Program-made: the position numbers and the translations under genes
The notes under the pieces: model-generated
Seen by the model: the letters and a program-made list of their open reading frames with translations, nothing else
What the model was told of the DNA's origin: nothing
The model's database searches: none
Assembly: GCA_022495005.1 (NCBI GenBank)
Contig: JAGYXB010001616.1
Span: 1 to 64,000 of the forward strand
Reading direction: 5' to 3'
DNA: 64,000 bases
From: Rhyacophila brunnea
Taxonomy: Eukaryota; Arthropoda; Insecta; Trichoptera; Rhyacophilidae
In this document: in pieces, positions 22,594 to 32,955 of the stretch
How the letters are laid out: every line of letters starts with the position of its first letter
How positions within the stretch are numbered: the first letter of the stretch is position 1

Positions 22594-24904
22594 CACCCCC
22601 AGTAAGATACTGTCGTAAGTCTGAAATGGGCGTTTTCGAGTTATGGATGTGGTTGGATTCGTATTTTTTTTTGCTATTTTAATAAAATACTGTCGTATCT
22701 CAAACTCAAATATTGTCAGAGAGAAAGCACTTAATACAGTACATTACTTTCCGAAAACTGTTAAATAGATAATAAAATAGTGTTGTAACTAAGTTACGAC
22801 AGTATTTTACAAAAAACTTTCTAAAAAACTAAAACAATACTTTTCAAAAAAATACTGTTGTAACTCTGTTACTACAGGAAAATCTTGAGATACAGCGTAA
22901 TTTTCTCACTAATTGCATGGATATTATTGTTCCAAAGTATTCAAACAAAAAAACTGGAAGCAGCAGAGGCAACAATTTTTGTTATCAACAATTAAATGGA
23001 AGTAAAATACAAGAAGTATGCAAAAAATACTTTATCAACACATTTGGGGTGAGTGAATGGTACTGCTCCACTGCATGGAAAACAAGAGATCTTCTTTCCG
23101 GAACGCCAATTCCAGAACAAAGAGATCACAAAAATCACAAAAAAATTGGTGATGATTAAAAAAAATGATATAAGAGCTCACATTAAGTCTTTCCCAGTGA
23201 TCGAGTAACATTATTTGCGTGCACAGACGTCTAAATTGTATTTAGATGGTAAATTAACAATTGCTGAAATGTATCGGTTATACAAAAACAACAAGCTGAC
23301 AGCAATATGCCATTTGGAAAAGAACACTATTATACGCATCTATATTTAATGACGAATTTAATATTGGCTTCTTTAAGCCTAAAAAAAGATTTGTGCGTTG
23401 AATGCGACCTATACAATAATTCTTCACCACCAGATGAAAAAAAACAACTTCAAGAAAATATGAGACACATCAACCTGGAAAAAAGAGGCAAGGGATGAAA
23501 AGATCAAAGACGTAGCAGAGTCCCGAACTAATGGCCAAAATAGCGTCATTAATGTAGCTATATATGATTTGCAGGCTGTTTTACCGCTTCCTTGCGGAAA
23601 TGTGTCAATTTTCTATTATAAACGGAAGTTTGGCAATGTACAATCGTACAGTCTATAATATCACTGAAAATATTGCAAACTGATACATGTGGGACGAGAG
23701 TCAAGCTGCATGAGGATCCAATAAAATTGGTAGCTGTGTACTCGATTACAATGCATGTGAAAAATATCACCACAATGAGCATTTTATTTTTTACAGTGAC
23801 AATTGTGCCGGGCAGAATAAAAATAAATACATTGCTGCAATGTATTTATAATTATGCCACCGGGAATTCACAAAAAAATACAACGATCTCTCATAAGTTT
23901 TTGGTCACCGGGCATAAACAAAATGAAGGCGATATCGTCCATTCTATAATTGAGCAGCAGAAGACTAGGGTTCTAAAAAGTGGACCAATATTTGTGCCCA
24001 GCCAAATGATTACCATTGTACAAACAAGTAAGAAAACAGGACAACCATACATAGTTAAAGCCATGACGACAAATAATTTTCTCAACATGAAAAAACTAGC
24101 AGATGAAATCGGTAAAAATTACAACACGGATGAAAATGGAGAAAAAGTTTTGTGGCAGAAGATTAAAGTTATAAAAGTAGACAGAGACTATCCATACATT
24201 ATTTTTTTTTAAACCAGTTATCATGAAGAATGTAGGAAATTGAATGTTCGACAACAGCAAATAGGTAAACCGTTACCAATGGATGGTTTCAATATATCCA
24301 AAGCATATCAAGAGTGGCCAAAAATAACGACAATTAAAAAGAAGGATTTGCTTTCCTCTGCACTGCTAAACACCGTGAATTTTATTATGATTTTTTTGCT
24401 TCTCTTCCAAGTGATGTTTAAAAATAAAAAATCGTATGTAAAAATTTTATTTTCCCATTAAATTAAATAATTAAGTATTTTTTTGTTGTTTTGAACTAAT
24501 AATTGTATTTTTCTTTTTTTTTCAATAAATCTTTAAAGTTTGTACCATAACTTAATATTTTGAAAACCTTCCTTTAAAGTGCCCAACAAATTAGTTGAAA
24601 TTATTAGAGTGATGGTAGGGAAATTTACATGGAAAGTATTGAGTTGATTCAAATTTTACCATCAAATTGTCAAATATCCTAATAAAATACAGTCGTAACT
24701 CAGAAATATTCAAATATCTCCGTTTGTATATGTTTTAGAGAAAAATCATGAATACAGTTGAAAATAGATCATGTTTTTCCATAAAAATGAGTAATAATTT
24801 TTACATTCAGACTTTTCCTGTATTTACAAAGAATATTTGAAACTTCAAATGGCTCTCCTGCAAAATGCCAATTTTTGACTTACTACAGTATTTTACTGGG
24901 GGTG
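22594..24904 (+). mobile_element. CACTA/EnSpm-like element carrying a DUF7869-type protein remnant
   Basis: The ends are inverted repeats that begin with CAC (CACCCCCAGTAAGATACTGT left; the right end reads inward CACCCCCAGTAAAATACTGT), with CG on both outer sides as a possible 2-bp duplication. The unit AATACTGTCGTAACT, or a close variant, is repeated in both orientations inside each end (near 22604, 22686, 22777, 22795, 22850, 24685 and 24886). Clustered subterminal repeats plus a CAC terminus plus a 2-3-bp duplication are the marks of CACTA/EnSpm elements. The total length is 2311 bp and the interior holds a decayed transposase-like gene. Confidence 0.7.
22917..24461 (+). pseudogene. DUF7869-type transposase-like gene, frameshifted
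   Basis: The ordered fragments over about 1.5 kb are GSKIQEVCKKYFINTFGVSE (22917-23159), KLTIAEMYRLY (about 23254), CVECDLYNN (about 23390), VAIYDLQAVLPLPCGNVS (about 23550), FIFYSDNCAGQNKNKYIAAM (about 23783), HKFLVTGHKQNEGDIVHSII (about 23893) and SGPIFVPSQM (about 23980). Near 24385 a frame read as YYDFFASLP remains. Proteins with this pattern (cysteine-rich start, YDLQ.VL.LP, SDNC.GQNKN, GH..NE.D..H..IE) are common in insect genomes. From memory they are annotated as DUF7869 or as uncharacterised. The Asp and Glu in the last three motifs are plausible metal ligands of an RNase H-like transposase, but that is inference. Several stops and frame changes (near 23160, 23500, 23650 and 23850) make this copy dead. 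Confidence 0.7.
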
Positions 24905-25352
24905 CGACATAGACAATTGACACTTTGATGTCAGATAAACCCTATCTATTTCTATTATCTGTAATCTGAACACAGAAACGGTAGGAGCGTTTTTATCACT
25001 TCTTGAAGTACAATTTTGAAATACGTTTAGCAGTCGATACCCAAAAATTTACAGCTCTGCTTTGTTTTAAAATTCAAAATTGAATGGCATGAAGACAGGA
25101 AGTACAATCGAAGACATCAGTCCCCTTGAATACACCGAAGAAGTTGACGAGTGATTAGTTTTAAGCCTAAATACTAAATTTCTTTATCAAACGTTTTAAT
25201 AATTATGTTTATTCAGTTTTTTATCCTAAATAAATTTATGAAAACATTTTAGTCAAATTTATTCTCTGATGATAGGTGCTAATGTTGATGGTAGGTTTAT
25301 ATACATACAAAAATGGTGTAAGTCATTGAAATAAAATATTTTAGAAAAAACT
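24905..25352. other. Non-coding stretch
   Basis: The stretch is AT-rich and lies downstream (in gene direction) of the last exon I could place. No further exon of the minus-strand gene was recognised here. Confidence 0.4.
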
Positions 25353-25575
25353 TTGAAAGTCGAAGTGGTGTAATTCATTTTGACAGTAAATAAATGATAC
25401 ATTTTCCAGTGTATTCAGGTAAAAATAGTAACTATTAGTTAAAAAAGCTTTTAATGAGTAGATTGTGCAAAGGGCATCAAAGTTTCTCTATTACACCAAG
25501 CTTTACAGTGTTTCTACTAAAACCCCAATTTCTGGAAATCAACGTCTTTTTATTTACACCACTTCAGCTTCCAAC
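25353..25575. repeat. Short MITE with AAGTGGTGTAA ends, inside an intron
   Basis: TTGAAAGTCGAAGTGGTGTAA at the left is approximately inverted at the right (TTTACACCACTTCAGCTTCCAA). It ends about 40 bp from the donor site of the exon at 25617-25706, so it lies in the following intron of that gene. Confidence 0.55.
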
Positions 25576-25616
25576 GGCCCAAATATAACATAACAAAATT
25601 TCAGAAAGAAACTCAC

Positions 25617-25706
25617 CTCTGCCCAGAAACAGACAATCAGCGATGACCCCGACATGAGGAGTGGATAGTAGGCAGACATTAGGCTGCTAGCCCACGACTC
25701 TTTATA
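25617..25706 (-). CDS. EGF/TOM1-like membrane protein, internal exon (third placed)
   Basis: This 90-bp exon is bounded by a good acceptor (TTCTGATTGCAG) and donor (GTGAGT) and is phase 0 at both ends. It encodes YKESWASSLMSAYYPLLMSG and then SSLIVCFWAE. The hydrophobic stretch is the third predicted membrane helix of the protein. The FWAE at its end is the hallmark of the corresponding helix in plant THH1/TOM1/TOM3 proteins (LFWAE). It joins in frame to the exon at 28793-28980. The next exon, expected in phase 0 at lower coordinates, was not found. It may lie outside the window or beyond the transposon-rich stretch to the left. Confidence 0.85.
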
Positions 25707-27039
25707 CTGCAATCAGAAAACAAAATAATCATTAGAAATTGTTTACATCAAAGCTAGGGTTTCTTAAGAAAGCGGTGCCATTAAGTAGCTACCGTAATGT
25801 AGCGGTGGTTGACGTCACAAAAACGTTGTCTATGCAAACCAGATGGCGTTGATGGCTGCCAATAACGTCTTAAGACGTGAACTTTTCCGTGAACGGTACG
25901 CCGCTCATACAAAAATGACGTCTTTGGACGTCCCGCTTTAACCGGGATTTAATTTTTTTTTCAATTATCTCAACATCCAAATATGTTGAACACACGACAT
26001 ATATTGGAAATATTGTCACATACTCAGAATTGAAACACTACCACTTGAAACGTAAATTGATTTTAATTTTTTTATTTTTGCAATAAATTCGCAGCCTGCA
26101 AGGTACCGCCATACATGCACCTACCTGCAGTAAAAAGGCTAGGGCATTTAAATCCAAAAGTTGTTTATATTGTGTACTTTAGATATATTTATACAGATAA
26201 AGTTATTGAAGAAAATATTTTTCCTAGTCCAAACTCTTTGCATGCCAAATATCAATAGGTAATATCTATTTAAACTTTTAAGATGCAGAATATGATATAA
26301 ACAGAACATTGCATACGCAGTGAAATACTCAAGTTGATTACTCCACAATAAATTAATATAATACTGTAGTAAAATAGAATTATACTAAGGAAATGCCATT
26401 ATAATATTATTATATCATTTTTCAAAAAATCACAGAGGTGGCACTAGTGTTGCGATGTGAGTATTGTGAGCCGTCCTCCAAATCGCTAGACCTCATGTTA
26501 TAGTTTCAATAAAACATGCGGAAATTGCATTAAAGCGATCTTTTGTGACTCGTTGATTGTTCTCCAAAGGTGCAGGACTAACCTAATAATTATTCCTATA
26601 ACAATTCAGCCTCTTTGAAGCTAGTGATATTTATAAATTTAAATAACTGCCATCTTTTTTTCTCGCAATTCTCGCAATGATAGTATGTTATAATTCGCTG
26701 TCTAAATTCCGGCTTGTTTTATCTCCATTTTAGTGAAATGTTCAGGAGAGCAATATCAAAGTTATCATTCAAATAAATAAACGACCAATACATACATGTT
26801 AAAAATTGTGTATTTCATTTGAAAGAAAAACTTGACATGAATAAAACCATACAATGATACAATGATGTTTTTCCTGTATTTTATACATTTTCCTCCTTCA
26901 TCTGGTTCCAGGATTTTTGCAATACTTGGAAACAAAGTGTTATCGAAGTTCTGGTACAAACTAGTTTTTTAATTAACACACATATCGTTAATTTTATATA
27001 TTAATTTCAATCATTCAAATGACAGGGCCATTTTGCAGC
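25707..27039 (-). other. Intron of the EGF/TOM1-like gene (part)
   Basis: The intron between the 28793-28980 and 25617-25706 exons starts here in plus-strand coordinates. It is AT-rich. A stretch at about 25780-25930 contains several ACGTC words (GTTGACGTCACAAAAACG, ATGACGTCTTTGGACGTCC) but no clear paired ends. Confidence 0.6.
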
Positions 27040-27220
27040 TCAAGATCCGCTAACGCAAATTTTCGATGACTCACACATTACGAGCTCTATTTCAGCCTTA
27101 ATGTTACGGATGCTGTCCTTAAGTTCATCAACAGTTTGCGGATTGCTGGCATAGACGCTTCCTTTCACGTAACCCCACAAAAAAGGAGAAGATTTTCTCA
27201 ATACGACTGGAGAAAATTTG
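27040..27220 (-). pseudogene. Tc/IS630-like transposase C-terminal fragment
   Basis: Minus-strand translation gives SSPFLWGYVKGSVYASNPQT and VDELKDSIRNIKAEI. This corresponds to the last catalytic region of the IS630/Tc-type transposases common in insects (pattern PRSPDLTPLDFFLWGYLK..VY...P....L..RI). Only the stretch after the third catalytic acidic residue is convincing. The preceding PxSPDL region is scrambled. It lies within an intron of the host gene, in the same orientation. Confidence 0.7.
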
Positions 27221-28200
27221 CCATTTTCATAGACAGTATGATTGTAAGATTTGTATGCATTGTGCGAGATGGGAGAAACGATCCATTGTGTTAAATGGTA
27301 GACTTTCAACTGGCGATATGTCAAAAAATACATGCAAAATATTTGACAGGTAACAAATCGTCGCTCTAGTATTTGTTTTTTGAAGCTCCATTTTTGGCGA
27401 AATTGACTTTTTAATGCAGTTCATTTTCTTGATAATGAACTGCACATGTGTATAAATAAACGCATCGAAATAATTTAAAAAAATATTATATTTTTCATTA
27501 GAAACAGAGATATTTTTTCAAACTTTTACAAAACAATCATTCGGAATTAGCCTTTCCAATGTGCGGACCAAACGGCGTCAAGGAGGTTTTTATACGATTA
27601 CCACCCCCTCTACGTGATTAGTCAACGGATCGCTTGTCTTTGTCTAATATTATCATTGTCTAGCTCTACTAACTATGTCCTCATTATACTAATTTCCGCC
27701 GTTTGAATACATTGCATATTTTTAAGGTTATCATATATTTTTAAAGCTAAAGTGTAGAATCTGCTGTTGTACAAATTCTTCTTAATTAAATGAGTAATAT
27801 CACTGGATTATTCTTTTAATATGTTCTAATATAATGTATCTCTCACTATGTAAAATAAATAAATATGAAAGATCTTCCAGCATTGAAATATAAGGTAATG
27901 AACTTCGTTTTTCGCCTCCTGAACATTTCACATATTGTCACTTTGGAAAAACAAATACTAGAGCGACGAAATGACAAAACTGTGACAAATGACAATTCGT
28001 AGCATGAGTTGGATAACCGTGTAATTAATTTGTTATTGCAACTGATAAATAATGATAATTCCCTCTAGATTAGATCTTCATGATAACTGGCTGTCGTAAT
28101 AAGCGCAGACTCTTAAAATAACTTAGGACAACATTGCTTAATATCTCCTAACGTAATATCATGATTCATCATACATAATTTGGAACAGCCTAAAATAGTT
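27221..28200 (-). other. Intron of the EGF/TOM1-like gene (part)
   Basis: The stretch is AT-rich and probably includes decayed upstream parts of the Tc/IS630-like copy up to about 27450. Nothing else is recognised. TAAAATAGTT at 28191-28200 is the left target duplication of the adjacent SINE. Confidence 0.5.
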
Positions 28201-28444
28201 TTTTTTTTTTTTTTTTTAACCATGTCCGATCCTGATAGGATCATATGGGCCTCCTCAGAGTGGAGGTTTGTATTGACAGATTTTGTTTTTTACGAGAAAT
28301 GGATGTCAGCCACTTGCTCAACCTATTAGGTCCATACCCTGACACACACAAATTGAAAAACAATTTTTTCAGACCCAGGATTCGAACCTGGGACCCACGG
28401 CTTTGTAGTCCAACGCTTATGCCGCGCGGCCACCGTGGGCGTGA
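28201..28444 (-). mobile_element. tRNA-derived SINE, complete, minus strand
   Basis: Read on the minus strand, a tRNA-like head with an A-box-like region (TGGCCGCGCGGCATAAGCG) and a B box (GGTTCGAATCC) is followed by a body of about 150 bp and a poly-A tail (the T-run from 28201). TAAAATAGTT flanks both ends (28191-28200 and 28445-28454), an exact 10-bp target duplication. Parts of the same family body occur at 34711-34800 and 50021-50142. It lies in an intron of the host gene. Confidence 0.88.
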
Positions 28445-28469
28445 TAAAATAGTTATAATGTGATAACTT

Positions 28470-28650
28470 GGCACGCTCCGATGGGCGAGTCATGTAACAA
28501 TAAAGGACGTTGCTCAAACACAAAGGGGAATCTTACATATCAAACCGGGCGGTTGGACGGCGTCAACAAAGATGTTTGAGTGGACGGCACAGATACCTGG
28601 AGGATACTGGCCCAGGATAGGGGTGTAAAGAGGAAGAAAAATAAAAAAAC
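28470..28650 (+). pseudogene. Non-LTR retrotransposon ORF2 tail fragment
   Basis: Across frames this translates as LRWASHVT, GWLDGVNKDV, VDGTDTWRILAQDRGV. That fits the C-terminal tail of insect non-LTR polyproteins (L.W.GHV.R, GRP..RWLD.V..D, then A.DR..W). It is frameshifted and short and lies in the host gene's intron in the opposite orientation. Confidence 0.6.
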
Positions 28651-28792
28651 TTGTTCGATATTATTGACTCAGATGTGTATTTGTTAAAAATTAACGGTAA
28701 GTTCAAGTCCCATTTGGTCCAAGAATTTTTCAAGGATTTTTCTAATTTATATTATGTTTCTGTTATTATTCAAAATATTAGAATTAACTAAC

Positions 28793-28980
28793 CGGTGCGG
28801 AGAAATAAGCCCCTCTGATGAGCGCCGCCAGGAATGCTACGAAGTACAGCAACTTCTGCGTCGTGATGCGGCATGCCTTTAAGAAGGTGGGCGCCTTCAA
28901 CCGCTTGTACTCGGCCACTATGCACGCCATCAGCTGGGCTCCACACACCAGAGCCACTCCGAGGAACACTCCGCCAATAC
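28793..28980 (-). CDS. EGF/TOM1-like membrane protein, internal exon (second placed)
   Basis: The exon runs from an acceptor (TTTTTGAATTGCAG) to a donor (GTTAGT), starts in phase 1 and ends in phase 0. It encodes GIGGVFLGVALVCGAQLMAC, IVAEYKRLKAPTFLKACRI and TTQKLLYFVAFLAALIRGAYFSAP in sequence. Two membrane helices are visible (about residues 3-24 and 46-62 of the exon). The connecting segment ending TTQK, followed by an F-x-x-F helix with an Arg before the end, is the pattern of the first two helices of THH1/TOM1/TOM3 proteins (TTQKVFHLMNF..NG.RA). Plant TOM1 is a multispan membrane protein. Function in insects is not inferred. The phase-1 entry continues the EGF exon, placing the EGF module directly before helix 1, outside or in the lumen by inference. 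Confidence 0.88.
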
Positions 28981-29982
28981 CTGCAATTCAAAAACATTTA
29001 TTAAAAATATATATAGTTGATGTTCTACATATTATGTTGCGTACACAGTGAAGAATTTAAATCACAAACTGTACTCAGTATTAACATTGTCAACCCCAAC
29101 ATGTTTCTACAATACTAGATTAGTGAACTGAAATCGGTTCAGGTACATTAGCTACAGTTCTGATGATGTTAAATACAGTTGGACGCTTGATCAGGTATAA
29201 TAAAGAATTTATCGAATGGTCAACTTTTAAAGTTTCAGGCTCATAAACACTGGTTGTTTAACCGGTTCTATGTCTTTATGAGCGAGTTTTCTCGCTCCAC
29301 GAGGCCGTGATCGACAGGCCGCACATACAAATTTTGTCAGTTATCTCGTCCAACTTTAAACTCAAATTACTAGCCACTGTCGATTGATTTACTTTACATA
29401 ATCTAAAAAATTAAACACACAGTGACATCTGTTTGAATAATTATGAAATATTAAGCCACAAATTATCGATACTACAGCGATTGCAGTAAGAGCTTCGCTC
29501 TAAATGCAGCGTGTGACATTAAAAATCTGCGGCCTGTCAGATACTGCTATAGTAATATTGTGAAAAAAATTTACATACTTTCTTTTAAAACAATATTTTT
29601 CTAGCAATTGTACTTCAATTTCAGGGAGAGTACAAGAATATGGTTATTATTTAATGTGTACATATTTGTTGCATGAAACTAAAATTATAATACACACTTT
29701 GCAGTGAATAAATTGTGAATTACAATAATAGCGCTAGTTATTTATTGATTATTTCCAAATGGAATGCAGTAACCTGTTATTAGATTGCATATTTCATTCA
29801 AATTATTACTTTTTATCTTAATATTAAACAATCATGATTTTCTATAAACAGTTAACCATATTATTATTGCATAAGAAATATAAGCAATAACTACTACTAT
29901 ATCACACTTACAGTTTCGTATCACAGCCTCACCAGTATAATGGACCTTAATTGTATCCATCTATTTTTATATAAGTATAATA
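28981..29982 (-). other. Intron of the EGF/TOM1-like gene (part)
   Basis: The stretch is AT-rich. GACAGGCCGCA near 29313 and its inverse TGCGGCCTGTC near 29530 could be the ends of a small MITE of about 225 bp. No exon was recognised. Confidence 0.5.
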
Positions 29983-30386
29983 CCCCGTTTACACGTGCAT
30001 AGATGTACTGTGCACAGTAAGAAAATGTATGGGGAAACATGTATTATCCTGCAGTTGGCAAGATTGCGTGCATAAATCAAACAAGTTTGGAAGCTTCCGA
30101 ATTGTGATCATTTATTGCGCGCAAGTAAGATTATTTTCGATCTGCGCCTGCAGAGTAGAGCAATAGAGGCGAACATGCCGGTAAAAAAACAAACTACTCA
30201 TTATGACCTTAACCGATTTTCAATACGACCTGTCAGATAGTAGTATAAAATGACAACCTCGCGTCTCGCTTATTCTTGAAGAACGAGATTGGAGAGACAG
30301 TCAGCACTTTTACATGTAAACAGTTATTATGATAGTTTAAAATAAGCACTATTGCGGACAGTAATTCCATGCATGTGTACAGGCGC
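29983..30386. repeat. MITE with CCCCGTTTACAC ends, copy 2
   Basis: The ends CCCCGTTTACACGTGCAT (left) and ATGCATGTGTACAGGCGC (right) match copies at 20963-21360 and 45987-48702. This copy keeps the interior block TATTATCCTGCAGTTGGC, which is the site where a 2.4-kb element is inserted in copy 3. It lies inside an intron of the host gene. Confidence 0.8.
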
Positions 30387-31141
30387 TTTTAAGCTATGTT
30401 TATACGATATAATTGCCACAAATTATGCAAATTGATTTATTCTTCCGCCTCAAGTATTCAAATTAAGCATGAATTATACCAGAGATGTCTATAAATAGTA
30501 TGAAATTATTCATTCAATAATGCCAACTCCAAAATCTATGAAAATACTAGCACTGCAGGGAAATAATATAAAATTATCAATTCATCAATGTTCTCAGAAA
30601 CCTCTTCATGTCGCAGCTCTACTCAGTATTTGCTCTACTTCGCTATGTGTCGAATGTCCCCTTGAACACATTCATCGCAGAGCTGCGAATCACTTCTCCC
30701 CGTGAGTACATGAAATCTTTTACTCATTTAATCTTAGCCCCAATATAAGCTTGAGCTCATTTGTGTTCTGATGCGACTCAACAAACCAGAGCACTGGTCA
30801 CGGGGAAGGTAGAACTTATGTCATTTCTCCTTGTACAGGGATGCCCTGCGGTGGGAATCTATCTACATGCTTTGGCACATTCATTACGGTCCAAGCATTC
30901 TGGGATCCACTGATATGGTATCCCTGATCAATAGAATTCTTGTCAAAATATAGGTACACTATAACATTGGCCTCAATTCCCATATTATGTGATAAAATTC
31001 ATTGAAAGCAATAAATATTAAGGTAATAGGCTTTTTAGTTTGGGATTTCATTAAACTAGACTGCTCAAACATTATAAACATGTAGTGGGTGGGAAAACAA
31101 GTGTTATGGATAATATGCCTCCAGCTTAGGGTGCAGCTCAC
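30387..31141 (-). other. Intron of the EGF/TOM1-like gene (part)
   Basis: A plus-strand open frame at 30520-30705 ends near a GTGAGT donor-like site but resembles no known protein, so I do not call it. Bases about 30780-30930 are less AT-rich than their surroundings but show no recognisable pattern. Confidence 0.45.
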
Positions 31142-31375
31142 CTCTGTGGTATGGCAGATTGGGAGCCCCGCATTCCGCACCAGTGTATCTGATCTCGCAG
31201 TGGCAGGTTCCATTCCAGCAGTCTCCTCTGCCACTGCAGCCGGCGAGGCAGCCGCCGTCGCCGCTCATCCCGTCAAATGCCAGCTGCTGGAGAGCCTCAT
31301 ACCCCGCCACGCCCCCCCGCGCAAGGTGCTGCAGTGCCGACCGGAGCATGCCGGGACAACACGCAGACAGAGCGC
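31142..31375 (-). CDS. EGF/TOM1-like membrane protein, EGF-like exon (first placed)
   Basis: This 234-bp exon is bounded by an acceptor (TTGTTTTCAG) and a donor (GTGAGC) and is phase 1 at both ends, the usual symmetry of shuffled EGF exons. It encodes about 78 residues: ALSACCPGMLRSALQHLARG, then a segment leading to CLAGCSGRGDCWNGTC, HCEIRYTGAEC and GAPNLPYHR. The six cysteines follow C-x3-C-x5-C-x4-C-x-C-x8-C, a tenascin/teneurin-like EGF module with a conserved G near the end. Base composition is clearly GC-richer than the surrounding introns, which supports coding. In frame it runs straight into the first membrane helix of the 28793-28980 exon. A signal-peptide exon ending in phase 1 is expected at higher coordinates and was not found. 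Plus-strand open frames here are shadows of this exon. Confidence 0.9.
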
Positions 31376-32769
31376 CTGAAAACAAAACAAGTGACAAAAT
31401 TAAAACATTTGTAGGAAAGATTTTCACGATAACTGAGTTTACGTCATTTTGCCCTAAGGTAGGCACACAGGGAAAGGGAAGAGCATAATATGGGTAGCAC
31501 GATGGTTTAGATTTTTTTTCAAGAGCCATGAATTTCACAAAATATCATACATTTCCTAAAGTAAAAGCATCCCTTAAAAGTAATGCAAAGGATTACCTTA
31601 CATTTTAGCTTTTTAGACCACACACAAAGTCTTGACCAACCCAATGCAATGGTCACAGTATAGCCACGTCACATCACAATATACAGTGCAACTTTCATAT
31701 GAAGTCTTCCATAATATCGCCATAATCGTTTCTGGAACTAAAACCTCCTGTATTTACCTTCCCCGCTACTACATTCCTCGTGCTCACAGTTCAGTGTATT
31801 CGATATCACATGAAGTTTTATTAACATTAAAATGCTCAAACGTTTACAGAACCCGACGAAGAGCATTATTTCGAATGTGAAGTATTATTAGGAGGAGAAA
31901 CAGAAAAGAAAGTTTTTTATTCCTCTTAATAGTGCCAGAGATAAAGTATCTGCAATGACGAATCAATACACAAAGAACACGTGACGGAATAGTATCAGCA
32001 CGCAAAAACTATATGACGTAACAGTGTCAGCGCACGCATCGCTGTGACGTAGAAGACTTGATATAGAAGTTGGTCTATAGAAGCGATATCTTACAGTGTT
32101 GCCAGATAGTGATACATAAATACAGTATTATGGAAAGTCGCAACAATAGATTTTAGCAAATTCTGAATATCGACGCGTTTTCGAGGTTTGAAAATATTTC
32201 GCGACCCAATAAATATTCCAATCGACCCATAGATTAAAAAAACCCCTCAGTTAAAATAATCTCTACAGCCACATTCCAGGGTAAAGTAGCATAATCTGAC
32301 TAGATTTACCGTTTTACGTATTGTTATAAAAATAAATTGAAGGGTAGCGACTGAGAAAAGTACCTACTAATAAGTGTCAATAATATAGTCAGTATGGCGA
32401 GCACAAAACTGCTGTGGACTTTGAATTCTAGTTCTTTTGTTACACTAGTCTACCTACACTATCTGGAATCTAGAATCTAGATCATGCTTATCATCATAAT
32501 AGCCATTTAATCACCTCGCACTGTATTTATTGAATAAATATATACTTACACATTTTCTATGTGTGCAAAGAAAATTGTAACTATTCAGTAAAGTTACCTT
32601 TGCCATAAACAGAGTAAATTAAATTATTCCACATAAACTCAATTTGTGTGAGGGTCAGAATAAAAGGTGAACCGAATGGTGCTTATTAATAAACAATGGT
32701 CTTGAATTAATTATAAATCAATGAGGATTGTTGTGCTGTTTAGAAAAACTAAAGTATGAATGTGCATTA
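31376..32769. other. Probable intron or upstream sequence of the EGF/TOM1-like gene
   Basis: The stretch is moderately AT-rich. Open frames (for example 31632-31880 plus) have no recognisable pattern, and no candidate signal-peptide exon stands out. Nothing firm is supported. Confidence 0.4.
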
Positions 32770-32955
32770 TGGGTGAAAAAGGGAGAGGGCATCAGAAACG
32801 TGGGTAGAAGAAGATTGTCTCGGTTACGCAACCTCCGTAAGTGACCAATGTACATGGCATTGGGGACCTAACACGACAGCCCCGGGATAGGGAGGTGTAC
32901 CGCAATTTTGTCGCCAACCTTAGATAGAAAACGGCACCAAAAGGAGACGAAAAAA
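32770..32955 (+). pseudogene. Non-LTR retrotransposon ORF2 tail fragment
   Basis: Across a few frame changes the translation reads RGRRRLSRLRNLRK, TNVHGIGDLTRQPRDREVYR, NFVANLR. It resembles the terminal region of insect non-LTR polyproteins (GRR..SWLRNLR.W.G......L...A.DR..F...VANL). GTGGGTAGAAGAAGATTGTC marks the start of the match. Confidence 0.6.

Noticed and set aside
28370..28444. tRNA gene on the minus strand
   Set aside because: It is the head of a complete SINE with a 10-bp target duplication and a poly-A tail.
30520..30705. Plus-strand exon ending at a GTGAGT site
   Set aside because: The protein is unrecognisable, it lies opposite to the host gene inside its intron, and the donor-like match can occur by chance.
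31089..31488. Plus-strand open frames of 96 and 109 codons
   Set aside because: They are antisense shadows of the EGF-like exon, whose cysteine spacing and splice sites identify the minus strand as coding.
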